Positions 18,191 to 28,822 are shown, counted from the first letter of the stretch. The stretch: DNA of 64,000 bases from Paenacidovorax caeni (GCF_001298675.1 NZ_CYIG01000002.1:62001-126000), one strand, 5' to 3'. A program made the numbers and translations. Notes: a model not told the origin generated them from the letters alone.

Positions 18191-19363
18191 TCATAGTGCA
18201 CCAAGGCGCCACAGCGACGTCACCTCGGCTGCGCGGGCGGCGTGCAGCGGGTCCGTGGCGTCCTGTGCCTTGCCGTGGCGCGGGCGGGTGTCGTGGCGCG
18301 CCAGCACGCGCAGGCCGGCGGCTTCGATCCACCCCTGCAGTTCGGCGCGGGTGCGCAGGCCCAGGTGTTCCGCGAGGTCCGACAAGATAAGCCAGCCCTC
18401 GCCCCCCGGCGCCAGGTGCGCGCGCAGGCCGTCCAGGTAGCCGCGCAGCATGCTGCTGCCTTCGTCGTACACGGCGCGCTCCAGCGGGCTGCTGGCGCGC
18501 GCGGGCAGCCACGGCGGGTTGCACACCACCAGGGCGGCCTGCCCGGGCGGGAACAGGTCGGCCTGCCGCAGTTCGACCCGCGGCAGCACACCCAGACGCT
18601 GCAGGTTGTCCTGCGCGCAGGCCAGGGCGCGCGGATCCTGGTCGGTGGCCACCACCCGCGCCACGCCCCGGCGCACCAGCACGGCCGAAAGCACACCGGT
18701 GCCGACGCCGATGTCAAACGCCAGGGCGCAGCCACCCGGCACCTGCGGCAGCGGTGCCTGGGCCACCAGATCCACGTATTCGCCACGCACGGGCGAGAAC
18801 ACGCCGTAGTGCGGATAGATGCGGTTGCCCGGCGGCGCGCCCAGGGCCGGAATCTCCACGCCCTTCTTGCGCCACTCGTGCGCGCCCACGATGCCGAGCA
18901 ACTGGCGCAAAGGCGCCACCAGCGGCTCACCGGGGGCGGCACCCCAGGCTTCGGTGCAGGCGGCGCGCCAGTCGGGCGCACGGCGCAGGGCAATGGTGTA
19001 GTCGCCCTCCAACGCAATCAGCAGCATGGCCAGCACGCGTGCGCGCTGGCCCTGGGCCTGGCGGTGCAGGTGGAATGCCTGCGCCGGCCCGGCGCCGGCT
19101 GCCGCGGGCTTGGCCGCCTTGCGGGGCTTGCGCTCCAAGCGCCGGGCCATGGCCTGCAGCAGCTGGCGTGCGTTGTGAAAGTCACCCCGCCACAGCAGCG
19201 CCGTGCCTTCGCAGGCCAGGCGGTAGGCGGTGTCGGCAGGCATGGTGTCGTCGGCGCACACCACCCGGCGCGGCAACGGCTGGCCGCCTTCGGAGCGCCA
19301 CAGCGCGCAGCGCGCCTGGCCCTGCTCGCTCCAGTGGAGGGTAGCGTCGCCGCTGCGGCTCAA
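18191..19363 (-). CDS. class I SAM-dependent methyltransferase
   Basis: 390 residues. The C-terminal half is a Rossmann methyltransferase: motif I DIGVGTGVLSAVLVRRG, acidic loop VVATDQDPRAL and, after QADLF, the motif NPPWLPA. An NPP(Y/F/W) motif marks enzymes that methylate amide or exocyclic nitrogen, as in HemK/PrmC, RsmC and RlmG. The N-terminal half (about residues 1-170) is variable, helical, with a basic linker RKPRKAAKPAAAGAG. The substrate is unknown; an rRNA or protein glutamine are the plausible choices. TTG 19363 overlaps the stop of the upstream GNAT gene (TTGA), suggesting coupling; an internal ATG at 19243 is the alternative. Confidence 0.82.
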   Translation of the reverse strand: MSRSGDATLHWSEQGQARCALWRSEGGQPLPRRVVCADDTMPADTAYRLACEGTALLWRGDFHNARQLLQAMARRLERKPRKAAKPAAAGAGPAQAFHLHRQAQGQRARVLAMLLIALEGDYTIALRRAPDWRAACTEAWGAAPGEPLVAPLRQLLGIVGAHEWRKKGVEIPALGAPPGNRIYPHYGVFSPVRGEYVDLVAQAPLPQVPGGCALAFDIGVGTGVLSAVLVRRGVARVVATDQDPRALACAQDNLQRLGVLPRVELRQADLFPPGQAALVVCNPPWLPARASSPLERAVYDEGSSMLRGYLDGLRAHLAPGGEGWLILSDLAEHLGLRTRAELQGWIEAAGLRVLARHDTRPRHGKAQDATDPLHAARAAEVTSLWRLGAL

Positions 19364-19881
19364 TTCAGCGGCCTTTGCAGGCGCACTTCCTCGATCTTGA
19401 CGCTGCCCAGGACCGAAGTCTTGGCCGTGGTCATCTCGCGCTTGAAGCCGGCCATTTCATGGAAGCGCAGCGCACGCTCGTTGCGCAACGGCACCCAAGC
19501 GGTGACGGTGGTGCAGCCTTCTTCCTGCAGGCCGTCGCGCGCGGCGTCCCACAGCGCCAGGCCCACGCCTTGGTTCCAGTGCGTGGGTGCGGCATAGATG
19601 GCCCAGATTTCGCCCGTGGTGGGACGGGTCTTGGGGTCGCGCGAGCGGTCGAAGCCGACGAAGCCGACGATCTTGTCGCCGTCAACGGCCACTTGCACCT
19701 GGGGTTCACAAAACTCGATGGCTTCGCGCCAGTAGGCTTGGCGCTTCTCCACCGAGGACATGGATTTCAATTGATCGTCAGGCACCAGGCCACGATAGGC
19801 TTCCATCGCGGAAGTGGTATGGACCTGTGCAATGGCCTTGGCGTCACGTAGGGTGGCCGGACGAACCTGGATACTAGACAT
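19360..19881 (-). CDS. GNAT family N-acetyltransferase
   Basis: 173 residues with a full GNAT fold: N-terminal IQVRPATLRDAKAIAQVH, core strand GFVGFDRSRD, then GEIWAIYAAPTHWNQGVGLAL, where WNQGVG corresponds to the acetyl-CoA pyrophosphate loop (Q/R-x-x-G-x-G/A), and a final ERALRFHEMAGFK. Such proteins transfer an acetyl group from acetyl-CoA to small molecules or protein N-termini; the substrate cannot be told from sequence. ATG at 19881 is well placed. The stop overlaps the downstream methyltransferase start, so the two genes are likely one transcript. Confidence 0.9.
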   Translation of the reverse strand: MSSIQVRPATLRDAKAIAQVHTTSAMEAYRGLVPDDQLKSMSSVEKRQAYWREAIEFCEPQVQVAVDGDKIVGFVGFDRSRDPKTRPTTGEIWAIYAAPTHWNQGVGLALWDAARDGLQEEGCTTVTAWVPLRNERALRFHEMAGFKREMTTAKTSVLGSVKIEEVRLQRPLN

Positions 19882-20016
19882 GGGAGAACGAAACGGGAGG
19901 AAAACGAAAAACCCGGTATTTTCGCCATTTGCCCCAGGAAGTGCCAGCCCCCCAGGTGAACCGCCCCGCGCGCAGCCCGGCTAACCGGCCATTCTTGACA
20001 GTAGAAAAATATGCCC

Positions 20017-20048
20017 TGAGGCCTTGCGCAGCAAGCGCTGGCAGCTAT
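20017..20048. repeat. dispersed palindromic repeat, copy 5
   Basis: Right-arm variant CAAGCGCTGGCAGCTAT at 20032-20048 followed by a run CAAAAAAGTTTTTTT; the left arm is decayed (GGCCTTGCG). It lies between the GNAT gene and the hypothetical gene on the same strand, where it could act as the hypothetical gene's terminator. Confidence 0.75.
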
Positions 20049-20076
20049 CAAAAAAGTTTTTTTCAACCCCGCCGCA

Positions 20077-20646
20077 TCAAGCCGCCGCCAGGGCCTGTTG
20101 CGCCAGGCGCTGCGCTGCCAGCGCCCGCTTGTTGCGCGGGCGGGGCACTGCGGCGGCGGGTGGCTTGCCGTTGATGGCCGCGAGCCCCAGCACCAGGGTG
20201 ATGCTGTGCGCGCCCGCGTCGCGGTCTTCCGGGGCGTAGAGGCAGTAGCTGCCGCTGCAGCCATCCAGCGCCCGCTGGGCCGCATGCAGCACCACGCGCA
20301 CGCCCTTGCGACCGCCGTCGGCAAACGGCAGCACGCGCAGCCGGGCCGCGCCATCCAATGCCAGGCCGAGGTGGCCTGGACGGTTGACCAGGTCGGTGCG
20401 GATGCCGCGCCAGCTCGCTCCGCCATCGAGCGAATACTGCCAGGTGCCCGCCTGGGCATCGAGGTATTCGACGATCACGCCCTGCGGCGCATGCAAGTCC
20501 GGGCAGTGCGTGCCGACCAGCGCGGCCACGCTGCAGCCGCCCAGGCCGGGGGGACAGGCGCTGCCCTGGGCCGGCTGGGGACGCGCGGCCAGGGCATGCG
20601 CGGACGGCTGGGGCTGGGCATGGATCGGCAAGACGGCGGCAGGCAT
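20077..20646 (-). CDS. hypothetical protein with a short adhesin-like repeat motif
   Basis: 189-residue protein I cannot assign to a named family. ATG 20646 has an excellent ribosome site, AAGGAG six bases upstream. A Pro/Ala/Gln-rich N-terminus carries no clear signal peptide; a cysteine-rich middle (CPPGLGGC, HCPD, and later CSGSYCLY) could form disulfides. The segment GTWQYSLDGGASWRGIRTD with the following LRVLPFADG resembles modules repeated in very large RTX/VCBS-type surface proteins, but here only one unit is present. The C-terminus is basic and Ala-rich. Upstream lies the divergent NarL-type regulator, which may control it. Confidence 0.7.
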   Translation of the reverse strand: MPAAVLPIHAQPQPSAHALAARPQPAQGSACPPGLGGCSVAALVGTHCPDLHAPQGVIVEYLDAQAGTWQYSLDGGASWRGIRTDLVNRPGHLGLALDGAARLRVLPFADGGRKGVRVVLHAAQRALDGCSGSYCLYAPEDRDAGAHSITLVLGLAAINGKPPAAAVPRPRNKRALAAQRLAQQALAAA

Positions 20647-20775
20647 GAACCACTCCTTTCGTGCGGGGTCGGTGATCGGTGATCGGTGGAGAAAAGTCTA
20701 GAAAACGCGCCCTGCCGCGTCCATCGCACAAATGGACTAAGTCGGCCCAGGCCGCTTGTGCGCAATACTCAGCCC

Positions 20776-21402
20776 ATGCCTGCCCACCTGCTGCTTGTGG
20801 ACGACCACACCCTTTTCCGCACCGGTCTGCGCCTGATCGTGCAAGACCACCCCGATGTGGGCGCGATTGCCGAGGCTGGCTCGGTGGCCGAGGCCTGCGC
20901 CCTGGCACCCTGCGCGGTGGACTTGGTGCTGCTCGATATCCAGATGCCCGGCATGAACGGGCTGGACGGTCTGCGCCCGCTGCGCGAGGCGTTTCCCCAG
21001 GCACGCGTGGTGCTGGTATCGGCCAGCGTGGCGCCCGACGCGGTGCGCGAGGCGCGCACACGTGGTGCCGATGGCTTCCTGCCCAAGTCCGCCAGCGGCG
21101 CAGACATCCTGGACGCCATCACGCTCGCGCTGTCCGGCAAGCCCTGCTTCCCGGCCGCCAGCACCCCCGTGCCGCCACCTGCCGGGCACCCTGCTCCGGC
21201 CCTGACAACGCGCCAGTCTGACGTACTGCGGCTGCTGTGCACGGGCAAACCCAACAAGGTGATCGCGCGCGAACTGGGGCTGAGCGAGAACACCGTGCGC
21301 GTGCATGTCGCCGCCGTCTTCAGCCAGTTGGGCGTGAACAGCCGCAGCGCCGCGCTGCTGGCGGCGCAGCGCCTGGGCCTGGTGCAGTGGAGCGAGGCCT
21401 AG
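20776..21402 (+). CDS. NarL/FixJ-family response regulator
   Basis: 208 residues. Receiver domain with acidic pocket DD (9-10), phospho-acceptor D54 in LVLLDIQMPGMNG and conserved Lys in FLPKSASG; C-terminal LuxR helix-turn-helix TTRQSDVLRLLCTGKPNKVIARELGLSENTVRVH, here split as LTTRQSDVLRLLCTGKPNK and VIARELGLSENTVRVH. ATG 20776 starts directly at the receiver strand; the frame is open further upstream but without receiver homology. The hybrid kinase begins four bases after the stop, so they are a cognate pair. Targets are unknown; the divergent gene at 20077-20646 is a reasonable candidate. Confidence 0.93.
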   Translation: MPAHLLLVDDHTLFRTGLRLIVQDHPDVGAIAEAGSVAEACALAPCAVDLVLLDIQMPGMNGLDGLRPLREAFPQARVVLVSASVAPDAVREARTRGADGFLPKSASGADILDAITLALSGKPCFPAASTPVPPPAGHPAPALTTRQSDVLRLLCTGKPNKVIARELGLSENTVRVHVAAVFSQLGVNSRSAALLAAQRLGLVQWSEA

Positions 21403-21405
21403 AGC

Positions 21406-23202
21406 GTGCACCACCACGCCCTGGCCCGCGCCGTCCGCAACTGGCGCAGCGCATGGCGCGAGGCGCTGCGCTGGGAGCGCGACGCCGTGCTGGCCGAGCA
21501 GGTCCTGCTGCTGCGGCGCAATTTCCCGGTCACGCTGTGGGCCTCGCTCATCACCTCGGTAGGCACGGTGTGGATCATGTCGCTGAGCATGTCCATGGCC
21601 CCCATGCTGTGGTGGCTGGCTTCGCATGTGACGGTGGTCACGCTGGTGTACCTGACCCTGCGCCCACTGCCGCGCCCGGACCACGGCCCGCGCAGCGACG
21701 CGCGGCGCCTGCTGGCCTGCATGACGGGCATGGGCCTGACCTGGGGCTCGCTCGGCGGCGTGGCGCTGTGGCAAGGCCACGGCAGCGACGCCGTGGTCTA
21801 CGCCATCGGCATTCTCAGCACCGTCTCGGCCGGAGCCCTGGGCCTGGGTGCCCCCCTGCTGCGCGGCTACATGATCTACCTGACGTGCACCATCAGCAGC
21901 GTGCTCGTCGCCCTGGCCGTGGTGGGTGGGCCCATCGCCCTGCCCGGCTGCGTGATGGTGGCGGTGTATTACCTGCTCACGGCGCTGCACGCACGCAACC
22001 TGGCACGCGCAGCGCGCGACAGCATTGAGCTGCGCTTCGACAACGAACGCCTGGTGACGCAGCTGCGCGCGCAGACCGACCGTGCCGTGCAGGCCCTGGC
22101 AACGGCCGAGCAGGCCAACCAGGACAAGTCGCGCTTTCTCGCCGCAGCCAGCCACGACCTGCGCCAGCCGCTGCACGCCATGGGCCTGTTCCTCGACACC
22201 CTGGCGCGCAGCCCGCTGACGGCGCAGCAGGCCAGCGTGCTGGGCCACGCGCGCACGGCCTCGGGCGCAGCATCGGAAATGCTCACCACCCTGCTCGACT
22301 ATTCACGCCTGGAGGCCGGCGTGGTGCAGGCACACGACGCGCCGTTCGCCGTGCAGCCGCTGCTGAGCGCGCTGGAGCAGGAATTCGGCCCCCAGGCCGA
22401 CGCCGCCGCGCTGGTTTACCGCACGCGCGAGACCACGGCGGCGGCGCTGGCCGACAAGGCGCTGGTCGATCTGGTGATGCGCAACTTCATCTCCAACGCG
22501 CTGCGCTACACGCGCACGGGAGGCCTGCTGATCGCCTGCCGCGCACGCAGCGGCCGGCTGGCGCTGGAGGTGTGGGACACCGGTTGCGGCATCGCGCCCG
22601 AGCACCAGCAGGAGGTCTTCAAGGAGTTCCACCAGCTCGGCAACCCTGAGCGCGACCGCCGCAAGGGCCTGGGGCTGGGCCTGGCCATCGTGCAGCGCCT
22701 GGCGCAGGCCATGCACACGCAGGTGGAGGTACGCTCGCGCCTCGGGCGCGGCTCAGTCTTCCGGCTCTGGCTCACGCCCTGGCGCGGCGCGCTGGTCGAT
22801 GAGGCCGTAGCCAGCGCGCACGACGGCGCCAGCCTGGTCGGCCGCCGCGTCCTGGTGGTGGACGACGATGAACCGGTGCGCCTGGGCATGCAGTCGCTGC
22901 TGGCCAGTTGGGGCTGCCATTGCGTGTGCGCGGAATCGGCGGCCGATGCGCTGGCGCGCCTGCACCAGATGCCACAACCCGACGTGGTGGTGACCGACTT
23001 CCGCCTGCGGCACGAGGAGACCGGCCGGCAGGTGCTAGACACGCTGCGCGCGCACCTGCAGCGCAGCGTGCCCGCCATCATCATGACGGGCGACACCTCG
23101 CCCCAGCGCCTGCGCGACGCGCAGTCCACCGGCGCGCTGCTGCTGCACAAGCCGGTCTCGGCGGCGCAGTTGCGCGAGGCGCTGGTGGAAGTCTTGCAAT
23201 GA
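21406..23202 (+). CDS. hybrid sensor histidine kinase with receiver domain
   Basis: 598 residues from GTG 21406 (GAGG eight bases upstream). The N-terminal 200 residues contain about six hydrophobic segments forming an integral membrane sensor without a large periplasmic loop. Then a coiled region with QLRAQTDRAVQALATAEQA, the H-box FLAAASHDLRQPLHAMGLF with H250, ATPase motifs MRNFISNALRYTR (N), VWDTGCGI (G1) and KGLGLGLAIVQRL (G2), and a C-terminal receiver with phospho-acceptor D531 in VVVTDFRL. The HDLRQPL form of the H-box is typical of this betaproteobacterial hybrid-kinase group. It probably signals to the regulator encoded just upstream. The stimulus is not evident. Confidence 0.93.
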   Translation: MHHHALARAVRNWRSAWREALRWERDAVLAEQVLLLRRNFPVTLWASLITSVGTVWIMSLSMSMAPMLWWLASHVTVVTLVYLTLRPLPRPDHGPRSDARRLLACMTGMGLTWGSLGGVALWQGHGSDAVVYAIGILSTVSAGALGLGAPLLRGYMIYLTCTISSVLVALAVVGGPIALPGCVMVAVYYLLTALHARNLARAARDSIELRFDNERLVTQLRAQTDRAVQALATAEQANQDKSRFLAAASHDLRQPLHAMGLFLDTLARSPLTAQQASVLGHARTASGAASEMLTTLLDYSRLEAGVVQAHDAPFAVQPLLSALEQEFGPQADAAALVYRTRETTAAALADKALVDLVMRNFISNALRYTRTGGLLIACRARSGRLALEVWDTGCGIAPEHQQEVFKEFHQLGNPERDRRKGLGLGLAIVQRLAQAMHTQVEVRSRLGRGSVFRLWLTPWRGALVDEAVASAHDGASLVGRRVLVVDDDEPVRLGMQSLLASWGCHCVCAESAADALARLHQMPQPDVVVTDFRLRHEETGRQVLDTLRAHLQRSVPAIIMTGDTSPQRLRDAQSTGALLLHKPVSAAQLREALVEVLQ

Positions 23203-23204
23203 CT

Positions 23205-23267
23205 CCGTTTTTGATAGCTTCCAGCGCTTACCCAGAAAGGGCTGGAAGCCGATTTTGCTTGAAATAG
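23205..23267. repeat. dispersed palindromic repeat, copy 6
   Basis: Diverged full-length copy: TTTTTGATAGCTTCCAGCG, spacer, then CTGGAAGCCGATTTTGCTTG. It lies between the convergent hybrid-kinase and aldehyde dehydrogenase genes, where a bidirectional terminator would be expected. Confidence 0.8.
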
Positions 23268-23279
23268 CCCACGCGCCTG

Positions 23280-24719
23280 TTACAGCCAGCGCCGCAGCGC
23301 CTGCATCACGCGGTCGAAGCGCGCACCGTAAGGCGGGTAGAACAGCCAGCCCATGGCCCAGGGCGACTGCACCAGCACCGATTTCTGGTGCGAGAAGCGC
23401 ACAAAGCCCTGCTCCCCGTGGTACGCACCCCAGCCGCTGTCGCCCACGCCGCCGAAGGGCAGGTTGTCGTGCGCGATATGCATCAGCGTGTCGTTCACCG
23501 TGACGCCGCCGCTCACGGTGCGCGCGAGCACATCGTCGCGCACGCGCGCATCGTTGCCAAACCAGTACAACGCCAGCGGGCGCGGGTTGGCGTTGATGTG
23601 GGTGATGGCGTCGTCGAGCCGCTCGTAGGTGATGACCGGCAGCACCGGGCCAAAGATTTCCTCCTGCATCAGCTGCATTGACGACGTGGCGCCAAACACC
23701 AGCACGGGCGCCATCTGGCGGCTGATGCCATCGCCCAGGCTGGCCTGGTGGTTGGGTGCGGGCGCCACGGGCGCGGGCTGCACGCTCACCACCTCGGCGC
23801 CCTGGGTCTGCGCCTGCTGCAGCATGGTGCGCAGACGCGCCAGGTGGCGCGCGGAAATGATGGAGGCATAGTCCGGGTTGCCCTCGATCTGCGGGAACAG
23901 CCGCGCCACGGCGGCGCGGTAGGCCTCGGTAAACGCCGCCTCGCTGCCCTGGGGCAACAGCACGTAGTCGGGCGCAATACAGGTCTGGCCTGCGTTCAGC
24001 AGCTTGCCGTGGGCGATCTTCAGCGCGGCTTCTTGCAGGTTGCAGTTGGCATCGATGATGCACGGCGACTTGCCGCCCAGCTCCAGCGTGGTCGGCGTAA
24101 GGTTGGCGGCTGCGGCCTGCGCCACCTTGCGGCCCACGGCGGTAGAGCCGGTGAACACCAGGTGGTCGAACGGCAGCGAGGCCACCAGCGCCGCCACCGA
24201 GGCGTCGCCCTGCACCACGCACAGCTCGTCGGGCGCGAAGAACTGGCCCACCACCTCGGCCAGCTTGGCCGAGAGGTGCGGCGTCAGTTCGCTGGGCTTG
24301 ACCATGACCCGGTTGCCCGCCGCCAGCGCCGTGATGGCCGGCGCCAGCGCGAGCTGGATGGGGTAGTTCCACGGCGCGATCACGCCCACCACGCCCAGCG
24401 GCTGGCGCTGGATCCAGGCACGCGCAGGCTGCAGGTGCAGCGGCGTGCGCACCTTCTGCGGACGGCTCCAGCGTGCCAGGTGCGAAAGCGTGTGCGACAG
24501 CAGCGCGCGCAGCACGAAGAAGTCCGCCACCTCGGTGAGCCGGAGCGAGCGCATGCCGAAGTCCGCCTGCACGGCGGCGGCCAGTTCGGGCCCGCGCTCG
24601 TCGATGAGCTTGCGCATACGCAGCAGGCGCTCGCGGCGCAAAAGCAGCGGCACGTCGGGCTGGGCACGGCTGGCCTGGTACTGGACCTCGAAAAGGGCGC
24701 GAATGTCGTCGGTGGTCAT
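23280..24719 (-). CDS. aldehyde dehydrogenase, coniferyl-aldehyde-dehydrogenase-like
   Basis: 479-residue NAD(P)-dependent aldehyde dehydrogenase. Key residues: N118 in APWNYP, nucleotide-binding FTGSTAVG (189-196), general base E213 in LELGGKSP and nucleophile C247 in GQTCIAPD. The C-terminal half has EEIFGPVLPVITY and NDTLMHIAHDNLPFGGVGDS. The lack of a long N-terminus and the WNYP and PFGGVG.SG.G.YHG patterns fit the coniferyl aldehyde / fatty aldehyde branch, so aromatic or long-chain aldehydes are the likely substrates. I chose ATG 24719; ATG 24728 adds three residues, and the frame is open for 95 more codons upstream without recognisable sequence. Confidence 0.92.
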   Translation of the reverse strand: MTTDDIRALFEVQYQASRAQPDVPLLLRRERLLRMRKLIDERGPELAAAVQADFGMRSLRLTEVADFFVLRALLSHTLSHLARWSRPQKVRTPLHLQPARAWIQRQPLGVVGVIAPWNYPIQLALAPAITALAAGNRVMVKPSELTPHLSAKLAEVVGQFFAPDELCVVQGDASVAALVASLPFDHLVFTGSTAVGRKVAQAAAANLTPTTLELGGKSPCIIDANCNLQEAALKIAHGKLLNAGQTCIAPDYVLLPQGSEAAFTEAYRAAVARLFPQIEGNPDYASIISARHLARLRTMLQQAQTQGAEVVSVQPAPVAPAPNHQASLGDGISRQMAPVLVFGATSSMQLMQEEIFGPVLPVITYERLDDAITHINANPRPLALYWFGNDARVRDDVLARTVSGGVTVNDTLMHIAHDNLPFGGVGDSGWGAYHGEQGFVRFSHQKSVLVQSPWAMGWLFYPPYGARFDRVMQALRRWL

Positions 24720-25198
24720 GCCGGGCATGATAGGGCCAGGCATGCCATTCCGATTAGGGGTTCGCACTTCGCGTGATGGCGAAGCGGTAACAGAATCCGC
24801 ACCGGACAGCATGCCGCCATGGCGGCCGGTTGCGCAGCAACCGTTAGCGAGCGCAAGGGAGGCCGCACCCCACGGCCAGCCCGCCGTGCCCTCCATGTGC
24901 ATGGGCAAATCACGCACCGCCACTGGCGTCTGCACCACCGGCAAATGCCGGGGCCGCATTGCACGTGCCACGCCGTCAAACCAAGGCAGATGGATGCCCG
25001 GCACCTGCTCGCAAAGAGAAGAATGAGACGGCCCTGGCCTGGGGTTCCGCGTGTGGAAGCACGCACATTGCGCTCCACGGCCAGATGCGCCAGCAAAACG
25101 GCAGCCTTCGACGCACCTCTCTCACGAGGATGGCGCTTGCCGTGGAATGAAACGGCGCGGCAGAAACAGGCGGAACGGGAAGCGCATCCTTCCATAGA
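24720..25198. other. gene-poor interval, no supported feature
   Basis: About 480 bases upstream of the aldehyde dehydrogenase gene. Open frames exist on both strands but read as Arg/Cys/Ala-rich translations with no domain, no ribosome site and overlap with each other. The aldehyde dehydrogenase promoter should lie near its right-hand... that is, gene-proximal end, but I see no clear -35/-10 pair. Confidence 0.5.
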
Positions 25199-25217
25199 AA
25201 TTTAGGCGGTCTAAATT
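25199..25217. repeat. short inverted repeat AATTTAG / CTAAATT
   Basis: Perfect 7-bp arms (25199-25205 and 25211-25217) around GCGGT. It marks the left end of an unusual palindrome-rich stretch that continues to about 25314. Confidence 0.6.
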
Positions 25218-25252
25218 GCCGCAGGCATAGGGTAAGCTGAGGGCGGTATGCG

Positions 25253-25294
25253 CCGCATGCTTGACTTAGGCCGCATCGGCTCAGTAGCATGCGG
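25253..25294. repeat. imperfect long hairpin
   Basis: Outer arms CCGCATGCT (25253-25261) and AGCATGCGG (25286-25294) are perfect; inside, ACTTAGGCCG and CGGCTCAGT pair with one mismatch and a bulge around a CAT loop. Such extruded hairpins with unpaired bases resemble folded recombination sites, but I cannot complete a consensus here. Confidence 0.55.
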
Positions 25295-25380
25295 TTGTCT
25301 AAATCTAGTTAGTCCCATCACCCGCTTCATGCGCGCAGCCACCTATTCCAGCGCTCCGCCCTGTTCCAAAGGCTTTCTAG

Positions 25381-25424
25381 TCTTTTTGGCCGCCAGCGCT
25401 TGTGCAGCAAGCGCCACCAGCTAT
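25381..25424. repeat. dispersed palindromic repeat, copy 7
   Basis: TTGGCCGCCAGCGCTTG, spacer TGCAG, CAAGCGCCACCAGCTAT: both arms recognisable with several substitutions. It lies inside the gene-poor interval. Confidence 0.7.
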
Positions 25425-25516
25425 CATTCTTGCAGTGCTGCGCCGCTTCCGTGGCCCAGCGCTTTTTCGTGGGCCGCGCCCTTCTTCAAGGCAGGGCGTT
25501 CCCTTTTGGCCTTCGG

Positions 25517-25576
25517 GTCTAACTCTGCGGTCAAGCGGACCCGCATTCTGCGGGCCGCTTACCTTGGCCGTTAGGA
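25517..25576 (+). mobile_element. integron-type attC recombination site (solo or cassette remnant)
   Basis: 60-bp site with the complete attC architecture: R'' box GTCTAAC (25517-25523, matching RYYYAAC), L''-like GTCAAGCGGA, central inverted repeat CCCGC-ATTCT-GCGGG, L'-like CCGCTTACCTTGG and R' box GTTAGGA (25570-25576, matching GTTRRR). The layout follows short 59-60-bp class attC sites in both order and spacing. No integrase gene or attI is present in the window. A 108-codon frame (25248-25574) ends with the TAG inside the R' box, as many cassette genes do, but it reads through repeat copy 7 and has no recognisable product. Confidence 0.7.
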
Positions 25577-25760
25577 GAAATGGATCGTTGCCTCGACTCT
25601 GGCGGAAAAATCGACCAAGAAAACAAAAAATGTGTCCGAGAGAAAAGCAATGAGTATCCCTGACCCGCCAATCAGGTAACAAGGCCAGCAACCCGTTGCG
25701 GATGATCCCCCGGGATGCGGCAACCAAGCCGCGCCTGCTGGCGCGGCACCATTTCAAGCC
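25577..25760. other. gene-poor interval, no supported feature
   Basis: Between the attC-like site and repeat copy 8. It is richer in A than its surroundings at 25600-25650. I see no gene, no clear promoter and no hairpin with a T-run. Confidence 0.45.
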
Positions 25761-25802
25761 GTTTTGGCCTTCCGCCCTTACCCAGCAAGCGCTGGCAGCT
25801 AT
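25761..25802. repeat. dispersed palindromic repeat, copy 8
   Basis: Right-arm variant CAAGCGCTGGCAGCTAT at 25786-25802 with a decayed left arm (TTTTGGCCTTCCGCCCTTA). It lies just beyond the 3' end of the small minus-strand membrane-protein gene. Confidence 0.75.
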
Positions 25803-25833
25803 CAATTTAGCTGCGCAGCCACCGTCCCCAGAC

Positions 25834-26139
25834 TCAGCGGATTTCGCGCGCAACCACATCGGTCACGTCGGTGCTACCTTGCCCGGCGCGTGCGGCGGGG
25901 CGCGGGGCGGTCCAGCGCGCGGTGCTGCGGTGCACGGTGCTCCATCCCTGGCGCGGGCTCATGCGCATGGCCCAGGGCATGACCGGGCGGCCGGTGAGGC
26001 GGGCCCACAGGGCGCGCACGCCCCAGACGAGCGCCAGCACGGCGGCGGCGGCCAGCAGGCTGAGGAAAAAGACCACGCCGGCGGCAACCACCACGAGGCG
26101 CAACGTCCACCGGATCGCGCCGGCCACTATGTCGTTCAA
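25834..26139 (-). CDS. small membrane protein, function unknown
   Basis: 101-residue protein with one strongly hydrophobic stretch (about residues 12-42: LRLVVVAAGVVFFLSLLAAA and onward) followed by a basic segment ARLTGRPVMPWAMRM and a polar, Arg/Ala-rich C-terminus. I chose the TTG at 26139, which is preceded by AAAGGGA at good spacing; longer in-frame starts upstream run into the clpB-proximal hairpin. No family recognised. It is downstream of clpB on the same strand, separated by a strong inverted repeat, so it is probably its own transcript. Confidence 0.6.
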   Translation of the reverse strand: MNDIVAGAIRWTLRLVVVAAGVVFFLSLLAAAAVLALVWGVRALWARLTGRPVMPWAMRMSPRQGWSTVHRSTARWTAPRPAARAGQGSTDVTDVVAREIR

Positions 26140-26161
26140 ACCATGTCCCTTTCTGGCTGGT

Positions 26162-26203
26162 GAAGCGGCGCAAGCGGGCCACACGGCCCGCTTGCGGCTT
26201 CGA
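26162..26203. terminator. strong inverted repeat after clpB, probable terminator
   Basis: Perfect 11-bp arms GCAAGCGGGCC (26170-26180) and GGCCCGCTTGC (26185-26195) with an ACAC loop, extended by GAAGC / GCTTC outside. It lies ten bases beyond the clpB stop. There is no T-run, so termination may be rho-assisted or the hairpin may protect the mRNA 3' end. Confidence 0.55.
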
Positions 26204-26212
26204 TGGTAGGGC

Positions 26213-28822
<2,610 letters not shown>

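Noticed and set aside
20670-20692. Short tandem GTGATCG repeats upstream of the hypothetical gene
   Set aside because: Two to three copies only; could be a weak operator but nothing supports it.
24720-25004. 95-codon upstream extension of the aldehyde dehydrogenase
   Set aside because: Sequence does not resemble the family, and relatives start near the MTTDDIRALF position; an open frame of this size is expected at this GC.
24716-25195. 159-codon minus-strand frame upstream of the aldehyde dehydrogenase
   Set aside because: Arg/Cys/Ala-rich translation, no domain, overlaps the dehydrogenase start.
25248-25574. 108-codon plus-strand frame ending in the attC-like site
   Set aside because: It reads through a dispersed palindromic repeat, has no ribosome site and no recognisable domain; noted only as possible cassette remnant.
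25377-25859. 160-codon minus-strand frame
   Set aside because: Spans two dispersed repeats and the attC-like site; low-complexity translation with no family.
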